Numbered from the stretch's first letter, positions 44,026-52,597 are shown. The stretch is DNA of 64,000 bases from Natribaculum luteum (GCF_023008545.1 NZ_CP095397.1:310001-374000), one strand, 5' to 3'. Numbers and translations are program-made. Notes: generated by a model from the letters alone, not told the origin.

Positions 44026-47000
44026 CTAGCCAGCAACTCCGTTGCTCTGATTCTCCGAGTCTGGCGACTCCTGCCCCTCGAGTGGCGCGACCTCGCCGGC
44101 GGTCGGCGTCGCGACGGTCGCCGGCTCGTCGTAGCCGTGACTCGAGAGGTCGACCTCCCAGACGAGGCGTTCGTCGTCGCTCTCGGGCGTCCACTCGACG
44201 GTGAACGTCGACGTACCCGACGCGAGTTCTTCCGGCGGTTCGTCGGCGGTCGTCCCCTCGACGAACGCGCTCTGGGCGACGATCGGGTTCTCGTTCGGGT
44301 TCTCGTAGCCGAAGGTGACGTCGATGCCGTCGTCGGTCGGCGTCGTCTCCTCGACGGTCAGTTCCGGCCGGATCGGTCGCACGTCCTCGAGACAGTCCTC
44401 GGCGTCTGGGTTGTCGATCGCCTGTTCGAACTCGCCCTGGTCGTCTGCGAGGGCGATCGACGCGAGGATCGACGAGCGGTCGTTTTCGGCCGGGTACGCG
44501 CCCCGATCTTCGATCTGGACGACTCTCGTGTCGTCGTCTTCGAACGCCCGCTCCTCGGGACCGATCCGCACGATCGTCGTTCCGTTTCCGTCGGCGAGCT
44601 GCTCCCACGGAACCTGTGGCGTCGCGGTCTCCTCGTCGAGGCCGTCGGTCGCGTAGAACTGCTGGGTGTACTCGATTGCGTCGACCTCGCCGCTGATCTC
44701 GACGGCCGTACAGTTCAGGAACTCGACCTCTGGTTCGGCCGGTTCTGCCTCGTCGCCGTCGGCTTCGACCGGTTCGTCCGGCGTTTCGGGTTCGGCCGGT
44801 TCGACGGTGACCACCGCGTCGTCAGCGACCGCCGTCTCGTCGTCCTCGAGATACGGTTCGTCTGCGTCGCCATCGGTTTCGGCGTAGCCGAACGACTCGT
44901 CCTCGTCGGTGTCGCGGTGGGCGACCGCCAGCAGCGTGTGCTCTCCTTCCTCGAGCGACTCCTCGTCGAACTCGAGGCCGGGCACGTCGAAGAGGTCGAC
45001 GGTCACGTTCTCGGTCTCGCCGGCCTCGAGGGCGTCGGAGACGCCGATCACGCTCTCGGGCTCGAGGTCGTCGACGGTCAGGTCGTCGACGTCTCCAACC
45101 TCGAGCGCGTCCGCGTCGTAGACCGCGACGAAGCCGCCGTCGGGAGCCTCGACCGAGTCGACGGTGACGTTCGTCCCGTTCGACGTCTGGTCCGTGAACG
45201 TGACGTTCGCCACCGGCGTCGGCTCCTCGAGTTCGACCGCGTACTCGATCGTCTCGTTCGCGAGTACCGCGTCGTCCTCGGCGGCGCGAACTTCGACGTC
45301 GACGGTCGCGTTCTCCTCGAGTGGTGGCTCTAGCTCGATCGAGGCGTTCTCGAGGGCCTCGTCCGCCTCGATCGAGTCGGTCTCGACGGTCACGTCGTCG
45401 TAGCTCGCGGTGAGGTAGTAGTCGACGGAGGCACTCGCCTCGTCGACGGTGAGCGTCGTTCCGTTACCCGTCTGATCGGCGACGGAGAGCGTCGCTTCGG
45501 GCGTCGGCTCCTCGAGTTCGACCGTGTACTCGATCGTCTCGCTTGCGAGCACCGCGTCGTCCTCGGCGGCGCGGACCTCGACGTCGACGGTCGCGTCCTC
45601 CTCGAGCGGTGGCTCCAACTCGAGCGTGGCGTTCTCGGCGGTCTCGTCCGCGTCGAAGTCGTCGCTCGTTGCTGTCTCGTCGTCGTAGCTCACGGCGAGG
45701 TAGTAGTCGACGGAGGCGCTCGCCTCGTCGACCGTGAGCGTCGTCCCGTCGCCCGTCTGGCCGGCGACGGAGAGCGTCGCTTCGGGTTCTGGTGGTGCCT
45801 CCTCGTCTCCTTCGTCTTCTCCTTCGTCGTCCGCTTCGTCGACCGGTTCGTCTGCAGGTTCTTCCTCGTCCTCCTCGAGACGCTCCTCGACGTCTTCGGC
45901 GGCGACCGAGACGAGTTCGTCCGCGTCTTCGATGTCCTGCTCGGCGGCGGTAGTGGCGGTGTCCGTGGCTGTCGTCTCGGCGATCTCCTGTAGTTGCGTC
46001 ACGCTCACCTCCTGGGTCTGGATCTGTTCGCCGACGGCGAGACAGGTCCCGCTCGCCGCCGCCTGAATCTGTTCGGCCGTCGCCTCCTGGGCCTGCGAGA
46101 GCGCGCCCGCCGACGCACCCTCGGCGAGGACCTGCACCTGAACGACGCTGACGATCTGGACCTGGGTGACGGCACCCTGGCCAGCACCGCGGGCCGCCGC
46201 CTGGATCTGCTCGATGTCGACCACCTGGTTCTGGACCGCCGACGAGACCGCTCCTGCCGCGGCACCCGTTGCGGCGGACTGGACCTGCGTGATCGACACC
46301 TCCTGGCGCTGGACGAGGACGCCACCGGCGCTCCCCTCGGCTGCCGCCTGGATCTGCTCGACCGTCGCCTCCTGGCTCTGGGAGATCGACCCCTTCGCCG
46401 CCCCGAACGACGCTTCCTGGATCTGCGTGATCGAAATTCGCTGTACCTGTTCGATTTCGACGCGCTGGATCTGCTCGAGCGAGCCCTTGCCGGCACCGCG
46501 TGCGGCCGCCTGCGTCTGCTCGACGCTCACCTCCTGGCGCTGGACGAGCGCGCCGCGAGCGGCACCCATCGCAGCCTGCTGGACCTGCTTGATCGTCACC
46601 CGCTGGACTTGCTCGACGTCGACGCGCTGTTCCTGGACGGCCCCCACGAGCGCGCCCGCCGACGCGCCCGCTGCGGCCGACTGGACGTGCTCGAGCGTGA
46701 CCTGCTGGCGCTGTTCGACCGTGACGTTCTGGTACTGCTCGATGACGCCGTAGGCCGCGCCCTGTGCGGCCTCCCGGATCGTGCCGGCCTTCCCGACGTC
46801 GTTCTCGCCGGCTTCGCGTGTGGCTCCCGCCGCAGCGCCTCGCGTCGCGACCTGTAGCTGGTCGACCGTCGCCCGCTGTTTCTGTGCGATCGCGCCGTGA
46901 GCGGCACCCCAGGTCGCACTCTGCATCTGGGTCGCGTTGGCCGTCTGGTTCTGCGCGAGTGCGCCGTCGGTCGCACCGCCGACGACCGCCTGCACCTGCT

Positions 47001-47460
47001 CGACGTCGACCTGCTGGTCCTGGACCAGCGCGCCGTGGACCGCGCCAGCCGTCGCCTGCTGGACCTGCTCGACGTCGGCCTCCTGGTGCTGGGAGACCGA
47101 CTCGAGCGCCCCGTCGATCGCCGCCGCTCGCTGCTCCTGGGTCACCTCGACGCCCTGTGACTGGACGATCTCGATCCCCTCGTCGACGCCTTCCTCGACG
47201 GCGTCTTCCTGTTCTTGCTGTAGCTGTGCATGCTGTGACTGCTGTCGTTGTGCGCCCGCCCCAGCCGTCGACCGGACCGCCGCCTGTCCGCTTCCTGCTG
47301 CCATCGGTGCCGACCCGCTTGCCGCCTCGAGTGGCGCGTCGCCGCCACGGCGCTCGAGTCCGGACTCCTCGGCCCCTGCTGCGAGCACGGGAGCGACGAC
47401 GGCACTCGAGACCATGCCCGTCGCGACGACGACTGTCACTACGAGTGCGACGCGATTCAT
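44026..47460 (-). CDS. secreted Gln/Ala-repeat protein with three beta domains
   Basis: A 1144-residue protein starting at the ATG at 47458-47460; the frame is open further upstream but without a signal. Residues 1-28 are a Sec signal (MNRVALVVTVVVATGMVSSA). Residues about 93-492 are roughly fourteen ~23-residue repeats of type G-A-[LIV]-x-Q-x-Q-x-V-x-V-E-Q-x-Q-x-A-A-x-G-A. An acidic linker (~510-555) follows, then two near-identical DUF7282-like beta domains (SVADQTGNGTTLTVDEASAS), a third diverged one (FTDQTSNGTNVTVDSVEAPD) and a C-terminal beta domain with a Cys pair. No C-terminal anchor is seen. Surface or matrix protein is likely; the repeat fold could be a beta-solenoid or amyloid-like stack. 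Confidence 0.8.
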   Translation of the reverse strand: MNRVALVVTVVVATGMVSSAVVAPVLAAGAEESGLERRGGDAPLEAASGSAPMAAGSGQAAVRSTAGAGAQRQQSQHAQLQQEQEDAVEEGVDEGIEIVQSQGVEVTQEQRAAAIDGALESVSQHQEADVEQVQQATAGAVHGALVQDQQVDVEQVQAVVGGATDGALAQNQTANATQMQSATWGAAHGAIAQKQRATVDQLQVATRGAAAGATREAGENDVGKAGTIREAAQGAAYGVIEQYQNVTVEQRQQVTLEHVQSAAAGASAGALVGAVQEQRVDVEQVQRVTIKQVQQAAMGAARGALVQRQEVSVEQTQAAARGAGKGSLEQIQRVEIEQVQRISITQIQEASFGAAKGSISQSQEATVEQIQAAAEGSAGGVLVQRQEVSITQVQSAATGAAAGAVSSAVQNQVVDIEQIQAAARGAGQGAVTQVQIVSVVQVQVLAEGASAGALSQAQEATAEQIQAAASGTCLAVGEQIQTQEVSVTQLQEIAETTATDTATTAAEQDIEDADELVSVAAEDVEERLEEDEEEPADEPVDEADDEGEDEGDEEAPPEPEATLSVAGQTGDGTTLTVDEASASVDYYLAVSYDDETATSDDFDADETAENATLELEPPLEEDATVDVEVRAAEDDAVLASETIEYTVELEEPTPEATLSVADQTGNGTTLTVDEASASVDYYLTASYDDVTVETDSIEADEALENASIELEPPLEENATVDVEVRAAEDDAVLANETIEYAVELEEPTPVANVTFTDQTSNGTNVTVDSVEAPDGGFVAVYDADALEVGDVDDLTVDDLEPESVIGVSDALEAGETENVTVDLFDVPGLEFDEESLEEGEHTLLAVAHRDTDEDESFGYAETDGDADEPYLEDDETAVADDAVVTVEPAEPETPDEPVEADGDEAEPAEPEVEFLNCTAVEISGEVDAIEYTQQFYATDGLDEETATPQVPWEQLADGNGTTIVRIGPEERAFEDDDTRVVQIEDRGAYPAENDRSSILASIALADDQGEFEQAIDNPDAEDCLEDVRPIRPELTVEETTPTDDGIDVTFGYENPNENPIVAQSAFVEGTTADEPPEELASGTSTFTVEWTPESDDERLVWEVDLSSHGYDEPATVATPTAGEVAPLEGQESPDSENQSNGVAG
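45985..47180 (-). repeat. tandem ~69-bp repeats inside the secreted protein gene
   Basis: About fourteen in-frame units, mostly 69 bp, diverged in sequence but constant in amino-acid pattern. Every unit carries two to four Gln at fixed spacings, a Val/Ile-rich strand and a Gly-Ala-x-x-Gly turn. Some units carry an extra 8-residue VxxxQVQQ insertion (for example near 46600 and 46440). Confidence 0.75.
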
Positions 47461-47771
47461 GCTCGCCCCCGCCCATTCCGCCGAGTCGAATACGCTGTAA
47501 CGACTGCCATATGTCTCCCTTGGCGGGACGATTCGACGTATAAGCGCCCCGGTCGTTTCAGTTAGAGCGGGGACACAATTGCCGGTTGCAGACCGAACGG
47601 CGCGGCGAACGGTACGTTTCGAACTCGCAGACTCGCCGACTGCAGTGTGACGACGTGCGTCCTCGAGGGCTGGTGTCGTCACGTCGTCTACGTCACACGC
47701 CGGATAGACGGGTGACATGAAGCGGCCCATTGGGGCCTGCGTACGCCACAGACGGGCCGGGAAGCGACGAC

Positions 47772-47857
47772 TGATACGGACCGTTGTACGTCCGTCCCGC
47801 AGCGACCGCGTCCCGTCGGGCGATCGCTGCGAAACGTCGGTACAGCAGACCGTATGA
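47772..47857 (-). repeat. palindromic intergenic element, family 2, copy B
   Basis: An 86-bp copy in the orientation opposite to that at 36970-37056. Aligned by eye, about nine positions in ten agree over the whole length, with the CGACCGCGTCCCGTCGGG core identical. The ends TGATACGGACCG and CAGACCGTATGA are inverted. It stands between the secreted-protein gene and bioY. Confidence 0.7.
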
Positions 47858-47927
47858 CCGGTAGTATATCGGATAGCGTGGTGACAGGACTGCTCTCCCC
47901 GGTACGACGACAGATGACCAACCCTGC

Positions 47928-47957
47928 CGTAAACCAAAGCACTAACTTTGGTTTACG
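47928..47957 (+). promoter_or_regulatory. BirA-type biotin operator before bioY
   Basis: A perfect 12-bp inverted repeat, CGTAAACCAAAG (47928-47939), six bases, then CTTTGGTTTACG (47946-47957). It contains GTAAACC-N14-GGTTTAC, which matches the half-sites and spacing of the bacterial BirA box (TTGTAAACC-N14..16-GGTTTACAA). It ends 13 bases before the bioY ATG, where it would block transcription initiation when biotin is abundant. A BirA with DNA-binding domain must be encoded elsewhere. Confidence 0.8.
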
Positions 47958-47970
47958 ACACACACCGGGT

Positions 47971-48555
47971 ATGGCAACGGAACGTAATTCGGTCGAACTC
48001 GTCGATGCCGACACCGTGGGGTTGTTCGCCCGCGCGGCGCTGCTGGCGGCGTTGATGGGTGCAGCCTCGTACGTGTCGATTCCACTCCCGTTCTCACCCG
48101 TCCCGGTGACGCTGCAGGTGCTCGTCGTCTACCTCGCCGGGCTGTATCTCGGGCCACTCTGGGGCGGCGCGTCGGTCGGACTGTTCCTCGCTGCCGGCGC
48201 GGTCGGCGCACCGGTGTTCGCAGAGGGCAAAGCCGGAGTCGGCGTGCTGGTCGGATACACCGGTGGCTACCTCCTGGGGTACCTGCTCGGCGCAGTGCTG
48301 GTCGGGCTGTTCGTCCACCGCAGTCTCGACCGCCTCCGGGACCCCGCCGAGACGTCCCTGCCGGTGCTCGTCGGGAGCCTCGTCGCCGCGCTCGTGCTCA
48401 TCTACGCACTCGGCGTCGTCTGGTTTGCGCACGTACAACAAGTCGAACTCGCGGCGGCGATCGGTGTCGCCATCGTCCCCTTCATCCCCGGCGATATCCT
48501 CAAAATCGTCACCGCGATCGCCATCGCCAAACGCGGCGTGATCGATCCGGTATGA
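47971..48555 (+). CDS. bioY: biotin ECF transporter substrate-binding subunit BioY
   Basis: A 194-residue S-component with six membrane helices starting at ATG 47971. Family marks include PLPFSPVPVTLQVLVVYLAG, LGPLWGGASVGLFLAAGAVG with PVFAEGKAG, and the closing VPFIPGDILKIVTAIAIAKR. BioY binds biotin with nanomolar affinity and delivers it when toppled by the energising module. Followed by bioM and bioN, it forms a complete group I-type biotin ECF transporter. A BirA-like palindrome sits immediately upstream. Confidence 0.93.
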   Translation: MATERNSVELVDADTVGLFARAALLAALMGAASYVSIPLPFSPVPVTLQVLVVYLAGLYLGPLWGGASVGLFLAAGAVGAPVFAEGKAGVGVLVGYTGGYLLGYLLGAVLVGLFVHRSLDRLRDPAETSLPVLVGSLVAALVLIYALGVVWFAHVQQVELAAAIGVAIVPFIPGDILKIVTAIAIAKRGVIDPV

Positions 48556-48592
48556 TCGCGTCGGGCCGTCGAGACGGGCGTCGGTGGTGGCG

Positions 48593-49309
48593 ATGATCGA
48601 GTTCCGATCCGTCTCGTTCGCCTTCGACGACGTCCCCGTCCTCGAGGACGTCTCGCTGTCGATCGCCGACGGCGAGTTCGTCGTCCTCGCGGGTGCCAAC
48701 GGGAGCGGCAAGAGCACGCTCCTGCGACACTGCAACGCTCTGCTGACGCCCGACGAGGGCGAGGTGCTCGTCGACGGCGTCTCCGCCGAGGCAGATCCCG
48801 TCGCCGCCCGGACGAGCGTCGGCATGGTGTTCCAGCACCCCCGAGACCAGTTCGTCGCGGCGACCATCGGTGCCGACATCGCCTTCGGCCCCGAGAACCT
48901 CGGTCTCGAGCGCGCGGAAATCGACCGCCGGGTGGCCTCCGCACTCGACGCCGTGAACCTGTCGGGACGGGAAACCGAGCGCATCGACGCGCTCTCTGGT
49001 GGCGAGCAGTCCCGCGTCGCGATCGCGGGCGCGCTCGCGATGGAACCGACCCACCTCGTCCTCGACGAACCGTTCACCGGCCTCGACGAACCCGCCCGGC
49101 AGTCCGTCCTCGAGCGACTCGAGGACCTCGCGGCCGACGGCACCGGCGTCGTCGTCGCGACCCACGACCTGCGCGACGTCCTCGCGCTCGCGGATCGCGT
49201 GATCGCCATGGCCGACGGTCGACTCGTCGTCGACGAGCCGCCCGAGAACGCACTCGAGGCACTCGAGTCGGTCAGCGTCCGCATCCCTCGCTCTCGCTCT
49301 CGATGCTGA
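48593..49309 (+). CDS. bioM: biotin ECF transporter ATPase BioM
   Basis: A 238-residue ABC ATPase from ATG 48593; GTG 48584 is three codons upstream. Walker A GANGSGKST, Q-loop VFQHPRDQFVAATI, ABC signature ALSGGEQSRVAIAGALAMEP, Walker B LVLDEPFTG and H-loop VATHDLRDV are all intact. It follows bioY after 37 bases and overlaps bioN by seven. In the ECF complex two copies power the transmembrane T component. Confidence 0.92.
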   Translation: MIEFRSVSFAFDDVPVLEDVSLSIADGEFVVLAGANGSGKSTLLRHCNALLTPDEGEVLVDGVSAEADPVAARTSVGMVFQHPRDQFVAATIGADIAFGPENLGLERAEIDRRVASALDAVNLSGRETERIDALSGGEQSRVAIAGALAMEPTHLVLDEPFTGLDEPARQSVLERLEDLAADGTGVVVATHDLRDVLALADRVIAMADGRLVVDEPPENALEALESVSVRIPRSRSRC

Positions 49310-50007
49310 CCTACGAACCCGACGAGACGGTCGCCCACCGGCTCGATCCCCGATCCAAACTGGCCGTCCAGATGGGGTTCGCCGTCGCCGCGCTGGCGCG
49401 CATCTCGCCACGGGCGCTGCTCGCACTGTCCGTCGTCGCCGCGATCGCGTTGCTGGTCGCTCGCGTCTCGCTCGCGCGCGCGCTGTATGCCTACCGGTTT
49501 GCGCTCGTCGTCCTCGCGGCCGCGCCGGTCGTCTCCACGGTCACGCTCGGCTCGCCGTGGATCGACCCCGCGGCAGCCGTCACCCCCGCGCTGGCGAGCT
49601 ACCGCGTGCTGTTGATCCTGCTCGTCAGCGCGGCGTACGTCCGCTCGACGCCAGTTCGCGACTCGCGGGCTGCCATCCAGCAGACGATCCCTGGAAAAGC
49701 GGGCCAGCTACTCGGCACCGGCGTCGCGCTCGTCTTCCGGTTCCTCCCGGTATTACTCGCAGACGTACGGACGATCCGCGAGGCAGTCGCTGCCCGACTC
49801 GGCGACGAACGCGGCCCGGTCGAGCGAGCCAGTCGGCTGGGAATCCTCGGCCTCTCGCGAGCGTTCGCTCGAGCGGATCGGCTCTCGCTGGCCCTGCAGG
49901 CGAGGTGTTTCTCGTGGAACCCGACACTCCCCGCACTGGCGTTCTCGCGGCTCGACGCACCGGTTCTCGTGATCGCGGCCGGGCTGACAGTGTCGCCGCT
50001 GCTGTGA
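49303..50007 (+). CDS. bioN: biotin ECF transporter T component BioN
   Basis: A 234-residue membrane protein with the EcfT layout: N-terminal RLDPRSKLAVQ motif, four to five helices, and two cytoplasmic coupling signatures (EAVAARLGDERG region and ADRLSLALQARCFSWN), where Ala-Arg-Gly-like motifs contact the ATPases. The coupling motifs are A-R-L and A-R-C variants. It starts inside bioM. BioN completes the transporter. Confidence 0.88.
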   Translation: MLTYEPDETVAHRLDPRSKLAVQMGFAVAALARISPRALLALSVVAAIALLVARVSLARALYAYRFALVVLAAAPVVSTVTLGSPWIDPAAAVTPALASYRVLLILLVSAAYVRSTPVRDSRAAIQQTIPGKAGQLLGTGVALVFRFLPVLLADVRTIREAVAARLGDERGPVERASRLGILGLSRAFARADRLSLALQARCFSWNPTLPALAFSRLDAPVLVIAAGLTVSPLL

Positions 50008-50066
50008 GTCGGCCTGTCCCGGGGAGGTTTTTTAGCCCGTCGAGGAGAAGTCACCTCGATGACTCG

Positions 50067-50726
50067 ATGAGTCTCATCGCAGAGTTCGAACTGACCAATC
50101 CGATCCTCCTGGACACCAGACGCACCGTCCCCGACATCGACGTTCAGGTCGAGGATGAACAGCTCTCGCTGGACGATCTCCCGAAACTGGTGTTCTGGGC
50201 CAGTGGCGACACCGACGACCTGGAGCAGTTCGAGCGCCTGCTGCCGTCCGACCCGACCATCGAGGAGTACGAACGTCTCGCCGACCTCGGCGGGCGACGG
50301 CTCTACCGCATCTCGCTCACGGAGGCGGGGCGCGTCGGAATGACCTACTCGAAAGCGGTCGAACTCGACATCACCTTTCTCAAGATCTGGGGCTCGGGCG
50401 AAACCCTGCGGTACCGCGCTCAGGTCCCGTCACGAGAAGCGCTATTTGCCTACCGGGACGTGTGTCGGGAACGGAACCTCTCCTTTCGGCTCGTCAGCCT
50501 CTTCCAGGGCGAGTTCTCCGAGGCCGACGAGTTCGGCGTCACCGCCCGCCAGCGCGAAGTCCTCCTCCACGCCCTCGAGGAGGGCTACTTCGACGTTCCC
50601 CGGCAGACGACACTCGAAGAGCTCGCCGAGGATCTGGACGTGTCGGACCAGGCGCTCTCTGCGATCCTCCGCCGTGGGCAGGCGAACCTGCTCCGTCACA
50701 CCCTCACCACCGACGCCCCTACTTAA
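50067..50726 (+). CDS. Bat-type helix-turn-helix transcriptional regulator
   Basis: A 219-residue protein from ATG 50067. The C-terminal third is the HTH_10/bacterio-opsin-activator domain (VTARQREVLLHALEEGYFDV, TTLEELAEDLDVSDQALSAI), a haloarchaeal hallmark. The N-terminal 150 residues are a beta-rich sensor-like part with no PAS or GAF signature that I recognise. Targets are unknown. It lies 60 bases after bioN, but is more likely independent, because its composition and role do not relate to biotin. It could be in the same transcript. Confidence 0.85.
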   Translation: MSLIAEFELTNPILLDTRRTVPDIDVQVEDEQLSLDDLPKLVFWASGDTDDLEQFERLLPSDPTIEEYERLADLGGRRLYRISLTEAGRVGMTYSKAVELDITFLKIWGSGETLRYRAQVPSREALFAYRDVCRERNLSFRLVSLFQGEFSEADEFGVTARQREVLLHALEEGYFDVPRQTTLEELAEDLDVSDQALSAILRRGQANLLRHTLTTDAPT

Positions 50727-50790
50727 AGGAGTTGGATTGCCAACTCTAGCCTCTTGCCCGTTGCAGCGGTATCTGGAGTATAGTCAAATC

Positions 50791-51120
50791 ATGTCCGTAG
50801 AGTGCAACCAGGTACGAGAGAAGCTTGAAAACGAGAACGGAACCGAAACCGTCCACTACCGACTCGAACCGGGTGAGTCGCTGAGCGAAGCGGTCGTCGA
50901 AGCCGTCGCAGCGGCTTCGGGACGGAGCATCTTCGCGACCGACGAAGACGCAGAGCCGCTGCCGCCGCTGTACGACGTAATCGACCCGGACGCGCTCAAC
51001 TCGCTTTTCAAACCAGGACGCGAGAGCGAGCAGATCGACGGCTGCGTCTCTTTCACCTACTGCAACCATCGGGTCGTCGTCGAGAGTTCCGGTTCCGTGC
51101 TGGTCAGCCCCGCCGAGTGA
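50791..51120 (+). CDS. HalOD1 output-domain protein
   Basis: A 109-residue protein from ATG 50791. The HalOD1 pattern is YRLEPGESLSEAVVEAVAAA, LPPLYDVIDPDALNSLF and VSFTYCNHRVVVESSGSVLV. HalOD1 is a haloarchaeal domain found alone or at the end of signalling proteins; its output is unknown. The region 50727-50790 has an A+T-richer promoter-like stretch. It is followed by a tRNA and duplicated tRNA end. Confidence 0.87.
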   Translation: MSVECNQVREKLENENGTETVHYRLEPGESLSEAVVEAVAAASGRSIFATDEDAEPLPPLYDVIDPDALNSLFKPGRESEQIDGCVSFTYCNHRVVVESSGSVLVSPAE

Positions 51121-51227
51121 TCACTGGCGCACTCGAGTACGTACTGTCGGACGGTTCCACGGGTTCTTCTCGATTCGGTGTTCGGATCGCTGGCACGCTC
51201 GAGAACTGGTTCGCCAGAAACGGTGTG

Positions 51228-51345
51228 GGTGGAGGGATTTGAACCACGGTCGGAGCGAAGCTCCTCCCTGATTCAAATCCCTCTGGCGTATTTGCTGCTC
51301 GCGAGGTTGCTCGCAGCAAAATAAGCCGGTGGAGGGATTTGAACC
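51228..51345 (-). other. duplicated tRNA-Thr 3' end (possible attachment-site scar)
   Basis: The 18-bp GGTGGAGGGATTTGAACC at 51228-51245 repeats the 3' end of the tRNA-Thr gene at 51328-51345, exactly 100 bp away, in the same orientation. GAGGGATTTGAA at 51232-51243 is also repeated inverted as TTCAAATCCCTC at 51272-51283. A hairpin TTTGCTGC/GCAGCAAA lies between. Integrases commonly recombine at tRNA 3' ends, but no integrase gene is visible in the window. Confidence 0.6.
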
Positions 51346-51397
51346 CTCGACCTAATCCTTACGAAGGATTCGCTCTGCCAGTCTGAGCTACACCGGC
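51324..51397 (-). tRNA. tRNA-Thr (anticodon CGU)
   Basis: The minus strand folds into a cloverleaf: acceptor GCCGGTG/CACCGGC, a D-arm with AGCTCAGACTGGCAGAGC, anticodon stem AATCC/GGATT with loop TTCGTAA (anticodon CGT in DNA, reading ACG Thr codons), and T-arm GAGGGTTCAAATCCCTC. A T at position 73 (51324) is the expected discriminator for archaeal tRNA-Thr. No CCA is encoded and no intron is visible. Confidence 0.93.
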
Positions 51398-51516
51398 ACG
51401 CGTCACCCGAGTGTGCATCGGCGTGCACTTCTACGTAGGGCAGAAACCAGCCATAAGGATTGCGAATCGTTTCGGTCGTGAGAGAGGGAAACGTGACAGT
51501 TACTCACTCGAGGCCG

Positions 51517-52497
51517 TCACCGCTCGAGTCGGACGTCGAGACAGACGTTCAGTTCGTGTGGCGCGTACGATCGGACGGTCCGTCGGGTCTCGACGGTCAC
51601 GTCGTACTCGGGTTCGGCGGCCGCGCGGATCGCTCGCTCGCCGGGACCGAAGGGGTCGTCCTCGTGCTGGATGTCGTAGTAGTGGAGGACGCACTCGTCG
51701 TCCGCGATCGTGACGGCGGACTCGAGGAACTCGTCGGCGCTGTGGGGGAGGTTCATCACGATCCGGTCGGCCCAGCCCTCGTACTCGGGGGCGACCTCCC
51801 GGACGTCCGCGGCGATTGCAGTCACGCGGTCTTCGACCCCGTTGCGGCGGGCGTTCTCCCGGAGATACTCGATCGCGCACTCGTTGACGTCGACGCCGAC
51901 GCAGTCTGCCCCGCGTTTCGCGAAGGGAATCACGAACGGACCGACGCCGGCGAACATGTCCAACGCACGCTCGCCCTCTTCCACCTGCTCGGCTACGCGG
52001 TGGCGTTCCGTAGCCAGTCGGGGCGAGAAGTACACCTCGGCGAGGTCGAGGGCGAACTCGCAGCCGTACTCGCGGTGGACCGTCTCGGTTCCCTCGCCCG
52101 CGAGCACCTCCCAGTCGCGCACCCGCGTCTCACCCTTGACCTTCGAAGCCTTGTTGAGCACCGTCTCGACGGGCAGGTCCGACTCGACGATGGCGTCGGC
52201 GATCGTTCGAGAGCGCTCGTCGTCCTCCTCGTCGACGATGACGACGTCCCCCAGCCGTTCGTAGGAGGGCTCGAATCCCAGGCGGTCGGCGGGCGTGGTC
52301 TGCGTTTCGCGCTCCGGGACCTCGCGAGAGACGACCTCGAGGGCGTCCGGGACCGCCTCGGGATCGGTCACGGGGATGTAAAGCGTACCGTCCGCGACGG
52401 TGATCTCGAACTCGTCGGCGATCAGGTCCGCGTCGGCGAGTTCCCGGCGCGTGCGCTCGCCCTCCTCGCGCGGGACCCGGACACACGGGACTTCCAT
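51517..52497 (-). CDS. trm5: Trm5-like tRNA (guanine-37 N1) methyltransferase
   Basis: A 326-residue protein from the ATG at 52497. A N-terminal domain with the D1/D2 layout (VPREEGERTRRELADADLIA, GDVVIVDEEDDERSRTIADA) is followed by the conserved VYFSPRLATERHRVAEQV. The SAM-binding Rossmann fold is DMFAGVGPFVIPFAKRGA, with NLPHSADEFLESA as the NPP-like catalytic loop. Trm5 makes m1G37, which prevents frameshifting. It is nearly full length compared with archaeal Trm5b. It is divergent from the Dps-like gene. Confidence 0.88.
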   Translation of the reverse strand: MEVPCVRVPREEGERTRRELADADLIADEFEITVADGTLYIPVTDPEAVPDALEVVSREVPERETQTTPADRLGFEPSYERLGDVVIVDEEDDERSRTIADAIVESDLPVETVLNKASKVKGETRVRDWEVLAGEGTETVHREYGCEFALDLAEVYFSPRLATERHRVAEQVEEGERALDMFAGVGPFVIPFAKRGADCVGVDVNECAIEYLRENARRNGVEDRVTAIAADVREVAPEYEGWADRIVMNLPHSADEFLESAVTIADDECVLHYYDIQHEDDPFGPGERAIRAAAEPEYDVTVETRRTVRSYAPHELNVCLDVRLER

Positions 52498-52597
52498 ACC
52501 GGTGTTCGCCGCCAGCACGCCGTAACGCTGACGCTTCGGCGGCCGCGATGCGACCACCGAGCTACGTGAACCAGAAGAAAGAATGTTCTGATCGCAA

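Larger units (their letters stand above)
47461..47970. other. divergent intergenic region before bioY
   Basis: About 510 bases with no protein-like frame. It contains the upstream region of the secreted repeat protein, an imperfect inverted repeat around GTGTGACGACGTG (47647-47659) and CACGTCGTC (47681-47689), a family 2 palindromic element (47772-47857), and the BirA-type operator and promoter of bioY. Confidence 0.6.

Noticed and set aside
45985..47180. Regular ~69-bp periodicity as a possible CRISPR
   Set aside because: Units lie in a continuous open frame, have no unique spacers and encode a constant amino-acid pattern.
47461..47937. Upstream extension of the secreted repeat protein to 47937
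   Set aside because: The added residues are not protein-like and would bury the signal peptide; part of it is a palindromic repeat.
51228..51300. Second tRNA gene
   Set aside because: Only the 3' T-arm part matches; no cloverleaf can be formed upstream.
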